Shown: one piece after another, positions 1 through 6,289 of the stretch | Layout: each line of letters starts with the position of its first letter | How positions within the stretch are numbered: position 1 is the stretch's first letter | Source of the DNA: Lamprocystis purpurea | GTDB taxonomy: Bacteria; Pseudomonadota; Gammaproteobacteria; Chromatiales; Chromatiaceae | Assembly: GCA_020718945.1 (NCBI GenBank) | Contig: DYRB01000035.1 | Coordinates: 1 to 12,260, forward strand | Length of the DNA stretch: 12,260 nt | Direction of reading: 5' to 3' | Notes under the pieces: model-generated | Database searches by the model: none | Told to the model about the DNA's origin: nothing | The model's input: only the letters and a program-made list of their open reading frames with translations | Program-made: the position numbers and the translations under genes

Positions 1-2
1 GG

Positions 3-803
3 GTCGGCGAGCCGATCCGCTTCGAGGCACACACCAATGGTCCGTGCTACCTCTATCTCTACGTCACCGACCCGGCCACCGGGTCTTCGACCGTGCTCCT
101 GCCCAACCGGCGCCAGGCGGACAACCGCCTCCCGGCGGGGACTGCCGTCAGGGTCCCAGGGCCGGAGGTCGCCTATACCGTTGCCACCCCCGGGGTGCGC
201 CAGGTCACCGCCCTGGCCAGCACCAAGCCCCTGGACCTGACCGGCGAGGCGGGCAAGGCCGGCGACCTCGCGACCCTGGCCGCCAAGGACCTGGAGGCCG
301 GCTTCGTCGCCAAGGGCCTGGGGTCCGGGGTCGGGAACCTGCGCATCGGCGACGCCGAGTTGGTGGTCCGCCGTTTCGACCTGAAGGTGGCCGAGGCCCC
401 CAAGCCGCAGGTGCCCCCGGCTACCCAGGGCGACCTCGCCGAGGGGCAAGGCATCGCCTTCGTCGCCACCGGCGGTGATCGCTTCCGGGTCGGCGAGGCC
501 CTGCGCCTGGTCTTCGGGGCCGACCGCAAGGGCTGGGTCCACCTGATCGTCATAACCCCGGACGGCGGCCAAACCCGCCTGGCCCGCCGCGAGATCGACG
601 GCAAGACCCTAGAGTCCCAGAATGCCCAGGCCGAGGCCCCCATCGGCGACCACACCCTGGTCGCCGTCTACACCCCGGGCCCGGACCTGGATGAGCGGAC
701 CCTGGCCCCGTTGCTCGCCGCCCACCAGGACAAGGGCCTGCGCCTGGTCCCGGATCGGTTCCCGGCCCAGGTCGCGGTGCAGCGCTTCGCCATAGTCCCC
801 TGA
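3..803 (+). CDS. DUF4384-domain protein, 5' end cut by window edge
   Basis: The reading frame is open from the left edge (first full codon at 3) to the TGA at 801-803, giving 266 visible residues; the true start lies outside the window. The visible N-terminus begins VGEPIRFEAHTNGPCYLYLY, followed by a TGSSTVLLPN segment. This is the usual shape of a DUF4384 module: a 'vG(e/d)..f....n.dgYlyl' strand, then a line about values such as 'lfPN'. A second, more diverged copy starts near visible residue 158 (FRVGEALRLVFGADRKGWVHLIV) and runs to the C-terminus. DUF4384 modules often occur in secreted bacterial proteins and beside caspase-like or kinase domains. Their biochemical role is not known. The gene ends 57 bp before the caspase gene, which carries its own DUF4384 domain, so the two are probably co-transcribed. 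No catalytic motif is visible. An internal GTG at 93 also gives an ORF, but the homology upstream of it shows that it is not the start. Confidence 0.75.
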   Translation, partial: VGEPIRFEAHTNGPCYLYLYVTDPATGSSTVLLPNRRQADNRLPAGTAVRVPGPEVAYTVATPGVRQVTALASTKPLDLTGEAGKAGDLATLAAKDLEAGFVAKGLGSGVGNLRIGDAELVVRRFDLKVAEAPKPQVPPATQGDLAEGQGIAFVATGGDRFRVGEALRLVFGADRKGWVHLIVITPDGGQTRLARREIDGKTLESQNAQAEAPIGDHTLVAVYTPGPDLDERTLAPLLAAHQDKGLRLVPDRFPAQVAVQRFAIVP

Positions 804-860
804 CCCCCCGGCGCCAGGGATGGCGCGCCGAACCCAGTCCTTCACCCGGAGACCCAACCC

Positions 861-2282
861 ATGCCCAGCCCCAAACCCCTCGGCCTCCTGGCCCCCCTGC
901 TTGCCGCCCTGGTCGCGCTGCCGGCCCCCGCGGCTGACCGCGCCCTGCTGATCGGGGTGGGGCAATACCAAAGCCCCACCATCAAGGCCCTGCCGGGGAT
1001 CGACATCGACATCGCCGCCATGCGGCGGGTGGCGGCCAACCTCGGCTTCGCCCCCGCTGATACCCGGGTTCTCCTCGATCGGGCGGCCACGCTCAGCGCC
1101 GTCCAGGCCAGTCTGAGGGATTGGCTGCGTGACGGCGTCGGCCCGGACGACCGGGTCCTGATCTATTTCAGTGGCCACGGCGCTCAGGTGAGGGACCAGA
1201 ACGGGGACGAGACCGACACCGTCGACGAGGCCCTGGTGGCGTATGACAGCAGCCACGTGGTCGGCGCCGACGGTGAGCCCGGCATCACCGACGTCCTCCT
1301 CGACGACGACTTCGGGCGCCTCCTCGCCGCCATACCCAGCCGTGACATCCTGGTCCTTGTCGATGCCTGCTTCAGCGGCACGGTCACGCGGTCGGTGGAG
1401 TTCAACAGCGGCCAGAGCGGAACCTTCAATGCAGAGGTGAAGTTCCTCGCCTACCCCGGCATGCCCCAGGCGCACCCCAGGGGTATGGACCAGATCGTCC
1501 ACGACGGCACCGCCCATTACAGCGCCGTTTCCGCCGCCGGGGACGATGAGAAGTCCCTGGCTACCATCCGCGGCAGTCTCTTCACCCAGGGCCTGGCCTT
1601 TGCCATCGGCGAGGCCGTAAGGAACGGGGCTAGCCTCACCCCCAGGCAAGTGAAGTCAGAAACCGCACGGTTCATCGAACAGCAGCTCGGCCCGGCGGAT
1701 AAGGCGAAGGTCTTCCACCCCCAGATCAGCGGGGGCGATGTGCTGGCCGACAAACCCCTGCGCCTGGTTAGCGTCAGCGCCGGCCATGGGCCCTTCTGGA
1801 ACCAGATCAAGGCATTGGCCGAAACCCTGAAGCCGCTGGCCATCCAGGCCAACCGCCTGAGCCTGCGTGAGGGCGAGAAGCTGGAGCTGACGGTCGAAGT
1901 CCCCCGCGACGGCTATCTCAACATCGTCGGCATCGACCCGCACGACACCGCCATCGTCGCCTTCCCCAACGGTGTCCACCCCGCCAACCGCAACAACAAG
2001 GTGTGCGCCGGGCGGGTTCGCATCCCTGGCGACCTGCCCTTCGATCTGCCGGCCTCGCCGCCCTATGGCCCGACCCTGATGGTCGCCTTCTTCACCGACG
2101 AGCCGGTCAACCTCTTTGAAAGCGGCGACGGCCGGCGCGACGCCAAGGGCAATATGCAGGATGCCTTCCCACACCTCTCCGGGTTCGGCACCCGGGGCTT
2201 CAACCCCACGGCGAAGGCGGCCCCAGTGGGTGCGGCCGGGACCCTCGAGGTCACCGTCTGCCCCGCCGCCGGCTGCCCCTAA
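861..2282 (+). CDS. Exported caspase-family (peptidase C14) protein with C-terminal DUF4384 domain
   Basis: A 473-residue protein. Residues 1-24 form a signal peptide (Leu/Ala-rich core, cleavage near APA-A), so the protein probably acts in the periplasm or outside the cell. The caspase-like p20 domain starts at DRALLIGVGQY (26-36). It has the catalytic histidine in YFSGHGAQ (His106) and the catalytic cysteine in LVDACFSGT (Cys170); both dyad residues are present, so it should be an active cysteine protease. In metacaspase/orthocaspase relatives the cleavage preference is usually for Arg/Lys, but that cannot be read here. A second module at about 333-420 (LREGEKLELTVEV, GYLNIVGID, FPN) is a DUF4384 domain, like the upstream gene. 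The start is chosen from the signal peptide and a GGAG ribosome site at 848-851. The gene follows the DUF4384 gene by 57 bp on the same strand. A repeat element begins directly after its stop codon. Confidence 0.88.
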   Translation: MPSPKPLGLLAPLLAALVALPAPAADRALLIGVGQYQSPTIKALPGIDIDIAAMRRVAANLGFAPADTRVLLDRAATLSAVQASLRDWLRDGVGPDDRVLIYFSGHGAQVRDQNGDETDTVDEALVAYDSSHVVGADGEPGITDVLLDDDFGRLLAAIPSRDILVLVDACFSGTVTRSVEFNSGQSGTFNAEVKFLAYPGMPQAHPRGMDQIVHDGTAHYSAVSAAGDDEKSLATIRGSLFTQGLAFAIGEAVRNGASLTPRQVKSETARFIEQQLGPADKAKVFHPQISGGDVLADKPLRLVSVSAGHGPFWNQIKALAETLKPLAIQANRLSLREGEKLELTVEVPRDGYLNIVGIDPHDTAIVAFPNGVHPANRNNKVCAGRVRIPGDLPFDLPASPPYGPTLMVAFFTDEPVNLFESGDGRRDAKGNMQDAFPHLSGFGTRGFNPTAKAAPVGAAGTLEVTVCPAAGCP

Positions 2283-2392
2283 GGAACCGTTCAGAAACAA
2301 CTGACACATCAGGGGGGCGGGCGTCCCGCCCGCAAGACGGGCCAGAGGCCCGTCCCCCGCCCCAGAACGCCTCACTTATTCTTGAACCGCCA
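2283..2392. repeat. Intergenic repeat with two hairpins and imperfect inverted ends
   Basis: Begins immediately after the TAA of the caspase gene. It contains two strong stem-loops: a 7-bp stem with a TCC loop at 2317-2333 and an 8-bp perfect stem with an AGA loop at 2336-2354. The outer parts are imperfect inverted copies of each other (GTTCAGAAACAACTG at 2289 against the complement of the stretch around 2375-2387). No T-run follows the hairpins, so Rho-independent termination is not clear, but the hairpins could weaken read-through. It looks like a small non-coding mobile or REP-type element. Confidence 0.55.
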
Positions 2393-2427
2393 CTAAGCGC
2401 CACCGCGACTCAACCAGGACCCACCCC

Positions 2428-2530
2428 ATGCCCGCACCCCAGCATCCGACCCGCGTCGCCCTCGCCCTGGTCCTGGCCGCCTCGGCCCTGGGCTGGGCCC
2501 AAGCGGCACCCGCGACCCGGGGCCCACGCC
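2428..2530 (+). other. Orphan signal-peptide ORF start (probable gene relic)
   Basis: An ATG at 2428, preceded by an AGGA-like site (2418-2421), starts a convincing signal peptide: MPAPQHPTR, then the hydrophobic stretch VALALVLAASALGWA, then QAA. The frame then runs into Pro/Arg/Gly-rich nonsense typical of a non-coding frame in GC-rich DNA. The next gene starts at 2531 in a different frame with its own signal peptide. The stretch therefore looks like the 5' stub of another exported protein whose body has been lost, or an older N-terminus displaced by a frameshift. Nothing shows whether it is translated. Confidence 0.4.
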
Positions 2531-3388
2531 ATGACTCGCCATACCCTCGGCCTGCTCGTTCTTGCCTCGCTGGCCCTGACCGCCGGCCCCGTCCCGGGGG
2601 CGGACTGTGCCCAGGGCAAGGCCCTGCACGATGCCTCCTGGGCCGAACCCAACCCCCAGCGGCGGGTCGAACTGCTGCGCCAGTCCACCGCGGCCTGTCC
2701 AGACCCTTCGACCTTCATGGACCTCGCCACCGCCTACCTCGGGGTCGGCGACCGGGACGCCGCCATCTCGGCCCTGGAGTCCGCCGCCCAGCAGCCCGGG
2801 GCCGAGGCCCAACAAGGCCAGATCCAGACCCGGCTGGCGCGACTGTACCTGGAGCAGGGGCGCCTGGGGGAGGCGAGCGCCAGCGTCGGCCTGGCCCTGC
2901 ACCTGGCCGGGGACCCGGCGCCCGCGGACCTACTGGCCCTGCGCCGCGCCATCGACACCGACCCCGGGCGCAGCCGGCTCAGCGCCGAGCAGATCACCCG
3001 CGGCCTGACCCCCCGCGGTATCCTGCCCCGCGGCTTCGAGCCCCGGGCCCGGCTCGACCTCTATGTCCTCTTCGACTTCAACCAGGCCGAGCCCAACGCC
3101 GCGGGCCAGGCCCAGGTCCTGGAGTTGGCCAAGGCCCTGGCCGGCGGCGGCCCCGGGCAGCGCTACCGGCTCATCGGCCACACCGACACCCAGGGCCCGG
3201 CGGACTACAACCAGGGCCTCTCGGAGCGCCGCACCGCCGCCGTGCGCCGCCTGGTCCTGGTCGGGTATCCTGACCTGGCCGGGCGCCTGGACAGCCTCGG
3301 TCGCGGGGAGACCCAGCCCAAGGCCCCCGGCGATGGGGAGGAGGCCCACCGCCTCAACCGCCGGGTGGAACTGCTGGTCCTGCCCTGA
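2531..3388 (+). CDS. Exported TPR/OmpA-family protein
   Basis: A 285-residue protein with a signal peptide (residues 1-23, ending GPVPGA). Cys26 lies close behind, but the lipobox is poor, so lipidation is uncertain. Residues about 30-145 are Ala/Leu-rich helical repeats resembling TPRs (YLGVGDRDAAISALESA, LARLYLEQGRLGEA). The C-terminal domain (about 172-285) is OmpA-like: LYVLFDFNQAEP, then LIGHTDTQGPADYN with Asp219, LSERRTAAVRRLV, and the closing NRRVELLV. In this family the Asp of the HTD stretch and the Arg of the NRR stretch hold diaminopimelate of peptidoglycan, so the protein likely anchors to the cell wall. It lies between two caspase genes on the same strand and may tether or scaffold them; that link is inference. 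The start at 2531 has a weak ribosome site (GGGG at 2520-2523), but it is the one that opens directly into a signal peptide in this frame. Confidence 0.85.
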   Translation: MTRHTLGLLVLASLALTAGPVPGADCAQGKALHDASWAEPNPQRRVELLRQSTAACPDPSTFMDLATAYLGVGDRDAAISALESAAQQPGAEAQQGQIQTRLARLYLEQGRLGEASASVGLALHLAGDPAPADLLALRRAIDTDPGRSRLSAEQITRGLTPRGILPRGFEPRARLDLYVLFDFNQAEPNAAGQAQVLELAKALAGGGPGQRYRLIGHTDTQGPADYNQGLSERRTAAVRRLVLVGYPDLAGRLDSLGRGETQPKAPGDGEEAHRLNRRVELLVLP

Positions 3389-3455
3389 GGGGCCAGTGCC
3401 AAGGCGATGCCCGCACCCGGTGTTGACCCCTTGCGCCGCCGCCTGGCCCGGGGCT

Positions 3456-3526
3456 GTAGGTCGGGCCTCAGCCCGACTGGTGCTCGGCGGATACTCCATG
3501 CCCGGTCGGATTGAAGTCCGACCTAC
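3456..3526. repeat. GTAG-type REP doublet
   Basis: A 71-bp element with inverted ends: GTAGGTCGGGCCTCAGCCCGAC at the left (hairpin CGGGC/GCCCG inside) and GTCGGATTGAAGTCCGACC-TAC at the right. Both outer ends carry GTAG next to a hairpin, the hallmark of REP sequences moved by REP-associated tyrosine transposases. It occupies the gap between the OmpA-like gene and the caspase-FGE gene. A half copy of the same type sits at 6160-6182. Confidence 0.75.
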
Positions 3527-3582
3527 ACCCAACCCAGACAGCGCCATTGGCACCGCCGCACCCGGCCGACCGGCAAACACTC

Positions 3583-3587
3583 AGGAG
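3583..3587 (+). promoter_or_regulatory. Ribosome binding site of the second caspase gene
   Basis: AGGAG, six bases before the ATG at 3594. It decides the start: the same frame is open far upstream (to 3063), but only this ATG has a Shine-Dalgarno site and opens into a signal peptide. Confidence 0.75.
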
Positions 3588-3593
3588 CCCGCC

Positions 3594-4805
3594 ATGACCC
3601 GTCCCACCCCCTGGGCCTGCCTCCTCCCCGCCCTCATCGCCCTGCTGGGTCCCCCGGGGCTCGCCCTGGCCGTCGAGCGCCAGGCCCTGGTCATCGGCAA
3701 CGCCGCCTATCGCGGCCAGACGGACCTGGTCAACACCCTCAACGACGCCCGCGCCATGGCCAAGACCCTGAGCGGCCTGGGTTTCGAGATCTATGGCGGG
3801 AAGGCCCTGGAAAACGCCGACCGCGCCACTATGGCCGTGACCATCAACCGCTTCCTGGCCGAGGTGCAGGGCCGCGAGGGCATAGCCCTGATCTACTACT
3901 CGGGCCACGGCCTGCGCGACGGGGCCGGGGCCACCTATCTGGTCCCCACCGACGCCCGGATCGAGCGGGAGCCAGACATCGCCGCCACCGGCATCGGCCT
4001 GTCCGGGATCCTCGACCAACTCGACAACCGCCCCAAGCGCAGCGTCAACCTGGTGATCCTGGACGCCTGCCGCAACAACCCCTTCGGCCTGGGCGGTCGC
4101 GGCGACCGTGCGGGCCTGGGTGAGGTCCATCCGGCCCGGGGCACCCTGGTGCTCTATGCCGCCAGCCCTGGCCAGAGGGCCGACGACAACACCGGCGGGC
4201 GCAACGGGCTCTTCACCGGGCGTCTCCTGGAGCGCCTCAAGACCCCCGGGCTGGATGTGGACACCGCCTTCGACGCCGTCTCCGAAGAGGTCGAGGCCAA
4301 GAGCGGCGGGCTCCAGGTCCCCTGGAGCGGCGGCAACCTGCGCGGCAAGGTCTATCTGGCCGGGGAGCCGGGGCCGGCGACCCCAGGCCCGATAGAAGGG
4401 CCCAAGGTCGCCCCGGTCCCGGTACCCGATCTGGTGCGAATCAAGGGCGGTTGCTTCGAGATGGGCAGCCCCGAGGGGGAGAAGGGCCGGGAGAGCGACG
4501 AGCAACGGCACCGGGTCTGCGTCGAAGGCTTCGGTTTGGGCAAGCACGAGGTCACGGTGGGGGAGTTCCGGCGCTTCGTGACCGCCACCGGCTACCGGAC
4601 GGACGCCGAGCGCGCCGCCGGGGGCAACGACGGCTGCCGGGCCTACGACTACCCCCTCCTTGGGGGGCATACTCGTTGCGGTTCACGTGCGTTCACCGCA
4701 TCCTACCGGGCTTGTCCACCCGGGACCGTCGCTCGGCAGACACGGCGACGGTGGCGCGGACCGAGCGCCGGTCGGGACGGCGATCCAGCCCGTAGGGTGC
4801 GGTGA
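3594..4805 (+). CDS. Exported caspase-family protein with truncated SUMF1/FGE domain
   Basis: 403 residues as read. Residues 1-26 are a signal peptide (LLPALIALLGPPGLALA). The caspase-like domain runs from VERQALVIGNAAY (27-39), through catalytic His105 in LIYYSGHGLR and Cys159 in VILDACRNNPF, to about residue 255. The dyad is intact. A Pro-rich linker (259-280) leads into a formylglycine-generating-enzyme/sulfatase-modifying domain: LVRIKGGCFEMGSPEGEKGRESDEQRHRV-type start (about 280), then the GLGKHEVTVGEFRRFVTATGY segment. Family similarity stops at RAYDYP (residues 349-354). The remaining 49 residues are translated repeat DNA (Arg/Gly/Pro-rich) up to the TGA at 4803-4805. A full FGE module has well over 200 residues, so about two thirds is missing, including the region that holds its active-site cysteines or their remnants. 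The caspase part may still fold and work. Caspase-FGE fusions are a known domain pairing. The gene follows the OmpA-like gene after a REP doublet. Confidence 0.8.
   Translation: MTRPTPWACLLPALIALLGPPGLALAVERQALVIGNAAYRGQTDLVNTLNDARAMAKTLSGLGFEIYGGKALENADRATMAVTINRFLAEVQGREGIALIYYSGHGLRDGAGATYLVPTDARIEREPDIAATGIGLSGILDQLDNRPKRSVNLVILDACRNNPFGLGGRGDRAGLGEVHPARGTLVLYAASPGQRADDNTGGRNGLFTGRLLERLKTPGLDVDTAFDAVSEEVEAKSGGLQVPWSGGNLRGKVYLAGEPGPATPGPIEGPKVAPVPVPDLVRIKGGCFEMGSPEGEKGRESDEQRHRVCVEGFGLGKHEVTVGEFRRFVTATGYRTDAERAAGGNDGCRAYDYPLLGGHTRCGSRAFTASYRACPPGTVARQTRRRWRGPSAGRDGDPARRVR
4655..4709. repeat. Repeat copy at the FGE break point
   Basis: Starts where the FGE homology ends. CTCCTTGGGGGGCATACTCG followed by TGCGGTTCACGTGCGTTC and an ATCCTAC end closely matches the stretch 4909-4962 in the same orientation, and is an inverted match to 4792-4820. 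It is the likely cause or scar of the truncation of the caspase-FGE gene. Confidence 0.65.
4758..4790. repeat. Orphan core of the 101-bp REP element
   Basis: GGACCGAGCGCCGGTCGGGA and the following CGGCGATCCAG match the inner part of the 101-bp elements at 5125 and 6206 almost base for base, but here the usual terminal hairpins are missing. The neighbouring GGCAGACACGGCGA (4735-4748) recurs at 5228-5241. The segment is a mosaic of element pieces. Confidence 0.6.
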
Positions 4806-4960
4806 GGAACGAACCGCACCGACCCAAACCGCGACGCCGCGGGGCCGGCGGGTGTCGGGCGATGCCCCTGTCGTCCTCGGTCGGCTCCTGCCGCTTCCGG
4901 GGACTTCCTCCTCCCTGGGGGTGTACTCGGTGCGGTTCACATTCGTTCACTGCACCCTAC
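4792..4960. repeat. GTAG-type REP doublet with long inverted ends
   Basis: A 169-bp element whose left end (GTAGGGTGCGGTGAGGAACG, then AACCGCAC) is inverted at the right end (GTGCGGTTCA ... GCACCCTAC, 4929-4960). The outer tetranucleotides are GTAG and CTAC, as in the other REP doublets here. The interior shows no coding sequence I can recognise. With 4961-5011 it fills the space behind the broken caspase-FGE gene. Confidence 0.65.
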
Positions 4961-5011
4961 GGGGCTCCGGCTCGACTCGCTCGGCTTTATCCAGGCCCAG
5001 AACGCGAACCG

Positions 5012-5107
5012 TCATCCGGCCAGCAATTCGCCCAGCGTAGCGTTGTGGTCCATCGATGCCTCCAGGTGGCCGAGGACCTCCGGCAACACCCGATGGCGCC
5101 TCAGTCC
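5012..5107 (-). pseudogene. Possible C-terminal coding relic, unidentified
   Basis: Read on the minus strand from the edge of the 101-bp repeat, this stretch gives about 28 residues ending VLPEVLGHLEASMDHNATLG, then ELLAG and a TGA. The composition is like a normal amphipathic helix and unlike the Arg/Pro/Gly-rich shadow frames nearby, so it may be the tail of a lost minus-strand gene. It happens to be in frame with pglX through the intervening DNA, but I cannot show that it is the pglX C-terminus. No family is recognised. From 4961 to 5277 I see no other gene. Confidence 0.3.
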
Positions 5108-5208
5108 GTAGGGTCCGCTGTGCGGACCGAGCCCCGGTCGGGACCGCGGTCCAGGCCGACAAGCAAGCATCGCGGCCGGCCCCCAAAGGTCCGCACAGCG
5201 GACCCTAC
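5108..5208. repeat. 101-bp GTAG-type REP doublet, copy 1
   Basis: Begins GTAGGGTCCGC and ends GCGGACCCTAC. Each end is itself a hairpin (GGTCCGC TGT GCGGACC at the left, GGTCCGC ACA GCGGACC at the right), and the ends are inverted to each other. The inner part (GAGCCCCGGTCGGGACCG...) matches copy 2 at 6189-6289, which has the same length and orientation, with only scattered differences. GTAG beside a hairpin is the recognised mark of REP sequences. Confidence 0.85.
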
Positions 5209-5277
5209 GAACTACAGGCCCCTCGCCCGGCAGACACGGCGATGGTCGGCCACCCGCGACCGCGCTAACATCGGCCC

Positions 5278-5487
5278 ATGGAGACCCCCACCCTCGAGAT
5301 CGCCCGCTGGCCCGCCCTGCGCTCCCTGGCCTGGCAACTGCACCAGGAGCGCATCGGCGAGCCCGAGGCCCTCGCCCTCTACGAGCGGGAGTGGCGGCAC
5401 CTGGACCCGGGCCGGCTCGACCCGGAGGAGCGGGCCCTGATCGAGCGCCTGGTGCAGACCTATGGCCAGGGCGTGCTCCATGTTTGA
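5278..5487 (+). CDS. Small protein upstream of and overlapping the nucleotidyltransferase toxin gene
   Basis: 69 residues, Leu/Glu/Arg-rich and predicted helical (ALRSLAWQLHQERIGEPEAL, then LDPEERALIERLVQTYGQG). No known domain is recognised. It ends at 5487 and overlaps the next gene's ATG at 5480 by eight bases, the arrangement of translationally coupled partners. By position it could be the antitoxin or regulator of the toxin. However, it is much shorter than the roughly 200-residue AbiEi antitoxin with its N-terminal winged helix, so this is not a standard AbiE pair. No good Shine-Dalgarno site precedes the ATG. The REP doublet ends 69 bp upstream, so any promoter must lie in that gap or inside the repeat. 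Confidence 0.6.
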   Translation: METPTLEIARWPALRSLAWQLHQERIGEPEALALYEREWRHLDPGRLDPEERALIERLVQTYGQGVLHV

Positions 5488-6163
5488 GCGGCCCCACCAC
5501 CGGCGCATCCACGCGGTCCTGTGCGACATGGCCCCGGGGTTCCTGGGCTCCGCCGACTGCTGCTTCGCGGGCGGGACCTGCCTTGCCCTGCAACTGGGCG
5601 AGTACCGCGAGTCCGTGGACATCGATTTCCTGTGCGCCTCGACCGCGGGGTACAGGGCCATCCGCTCCACGGTGAGTGAGGGCTCCCTCGGGGACCTGTT
5701 CCGGGTCGCGCCGCGACTCCTGCGCGAGGTGCGGGCAGACCGCTATGGCATCCGCGCCCTGATCGAGGTCGAGGGCGTCCCGATCCGGTTCGAGGTGGTC
5801 CGCGAAGGGCGCATCCCGATCCGCTGCGAGGCGGTCGCCCCCCTGCCCGTACCGGTCCTCTGCCGCACCGACTTGTTCGCCGAGAAGCTCCTGGCCAACT
5901 GCGACCGCTGGGCCGACCGTAGCACCTTCGCCCGCGATGCCCTGGACCTGCTCGTGATGTCGGCCCACTGGGGACCCATCCCGGCCCAGGCACTGGAGGT
6001 CGCCTCCGGGGCCTATGGCCCGGCGATCCCCGCCGCCTTCGAGCGCGCCACCCGCGCCCTGGCCGACGACGGGGCCTACCTCAGCCGCTGCTTCGAGGCC
6101 CTGGCGGTGTCGCCCGAGGCCCAGGCCGTCGTGCGGGCCCAATTGGGCCGCATCGGCGTGTAG
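5480..6163 (+). CDS. AbiEii/AbiGii-type nucleotidyltransferase toxin
   Basis: 227 residues from the ATG at 5480; an ATG at 5462 would add six. The 5480 start is preferred because it overlaps the upstream stop (ATGTTTGA) and reads MFERPHHRRI. The nucleotidyltransferase signature is clear: FAGGTCLALQLGEYRESVDIDF, with GGT at 31-33 and the metal-binding Asp pair D47/D49 (sequence given in parts: FAGGTCLALQ and GEYRESVDIDF). Further on is FAEKLLAN with Lys136, a conserved lysine of this family. Relatives (AbiEii, MenT) transfer nucleotides to tRNA or other targets and block growth in phage-infected cells; the substrate here is unknown. The stop codon TAG lies inside the GTAG of a REP sequence (6160-6182), so the natural C-terminus may have been altered. 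The gene lies between two direct 101-bp repeats and opposite to pglX, in a defence setting. Confidence 0.75.
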   Translation: MFERPHHRRIHAVLCDMAPGFLGSADCCFAGGTCLALQLGEYRESVDIDFLCASTAGYRAIRSTVSEGSLGDLFRVAPRLLREVRADRYGIRALIEVEGVPIRFEVVREGRIPIRCEAVAPLPVPVLCRTDLFAEKLLANCDRWADRSTFARDALDLLVMSAHWGPIPAQALEVASGAYGPAIPAAFERATRALADDGAYLSRCFEALAVSPEAQAVVRAQLGRIGV

Positions 6164-6182
6164 GTCGGGCTTCAGCCCGACC
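6160..6182. repeat. GTAG-type REP hairpin at the toxin stop codon
   Basis: GTAGGTCGGGCTTCAGCCCG plus ACC: a GTAG foot followed by a hairpin with stem GTCGGGCT/AGCCCGAC. It has the same sequence type as the left half of the element at 3456-3526. Its TAG serves as the stop codon of the toxin gene. It is followed after six bases by the second 101-bp element, and the hairpin could also stop or slow transcripts converging from both sides. Confidence 0.75.
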
Positions 6183-6188
6183 CCAGGC

Positions 6189-6289
6189 GTAGGGTCCGCT
6201 GTGCGGACCGAGCCCTGGTCGGGACGGCGATCCAGGCCGGCAAAGAGGCATCGCGGCCGGCCGCCAAAGGTCCGCACAGCGGACCCTAC
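6189..6289. repeat. 101-bp GTAG-type REP doublet, copy 2
   Basis: Same length and orientation as copy 1, with the same hairpin ends (GTAGGGTCCGC ... GCGGACCCTAC) and the core GAGCCCTGGTCGGGACGGCG. Its right end abuts the last family-like codon of pglX (Phe673, 6290-6292) with no spacer, so it marks the break in that gene. Confidence 0.87.

Noticed and set aside
2317..2354. Rho-independent terminator behind the first caspase gene
   Set aside because: Two strong stems are present but no T-run follows on either strand; they are annotated as part of a repeat instead.
3063..3593. Upstream extension of the second caspase gene in the same open frame
   Set aside because: The residues are Ser/Pro/Arg-rich antisense-like nonsense overlapping the OmpA domain; the signal peptide and ribosome site fix the start at 3594.
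5278..6163. Classical AbiEi-AbiEii pair
   Set aside because: The upstream protein has 69 residues and no recognisable AbiEi features, so only the toxin family name is kept.
5012..6289. Continuation of the pglX frame to a 1098-residue protein
   Set aside because: The extra residues come from both 101-bp repeats and the antisense strand of a good toxin gene, and they are Arg/Gly/Pro-rich with no family match until the last 28. An open frame of this length is expected in such GC-rich DNA.
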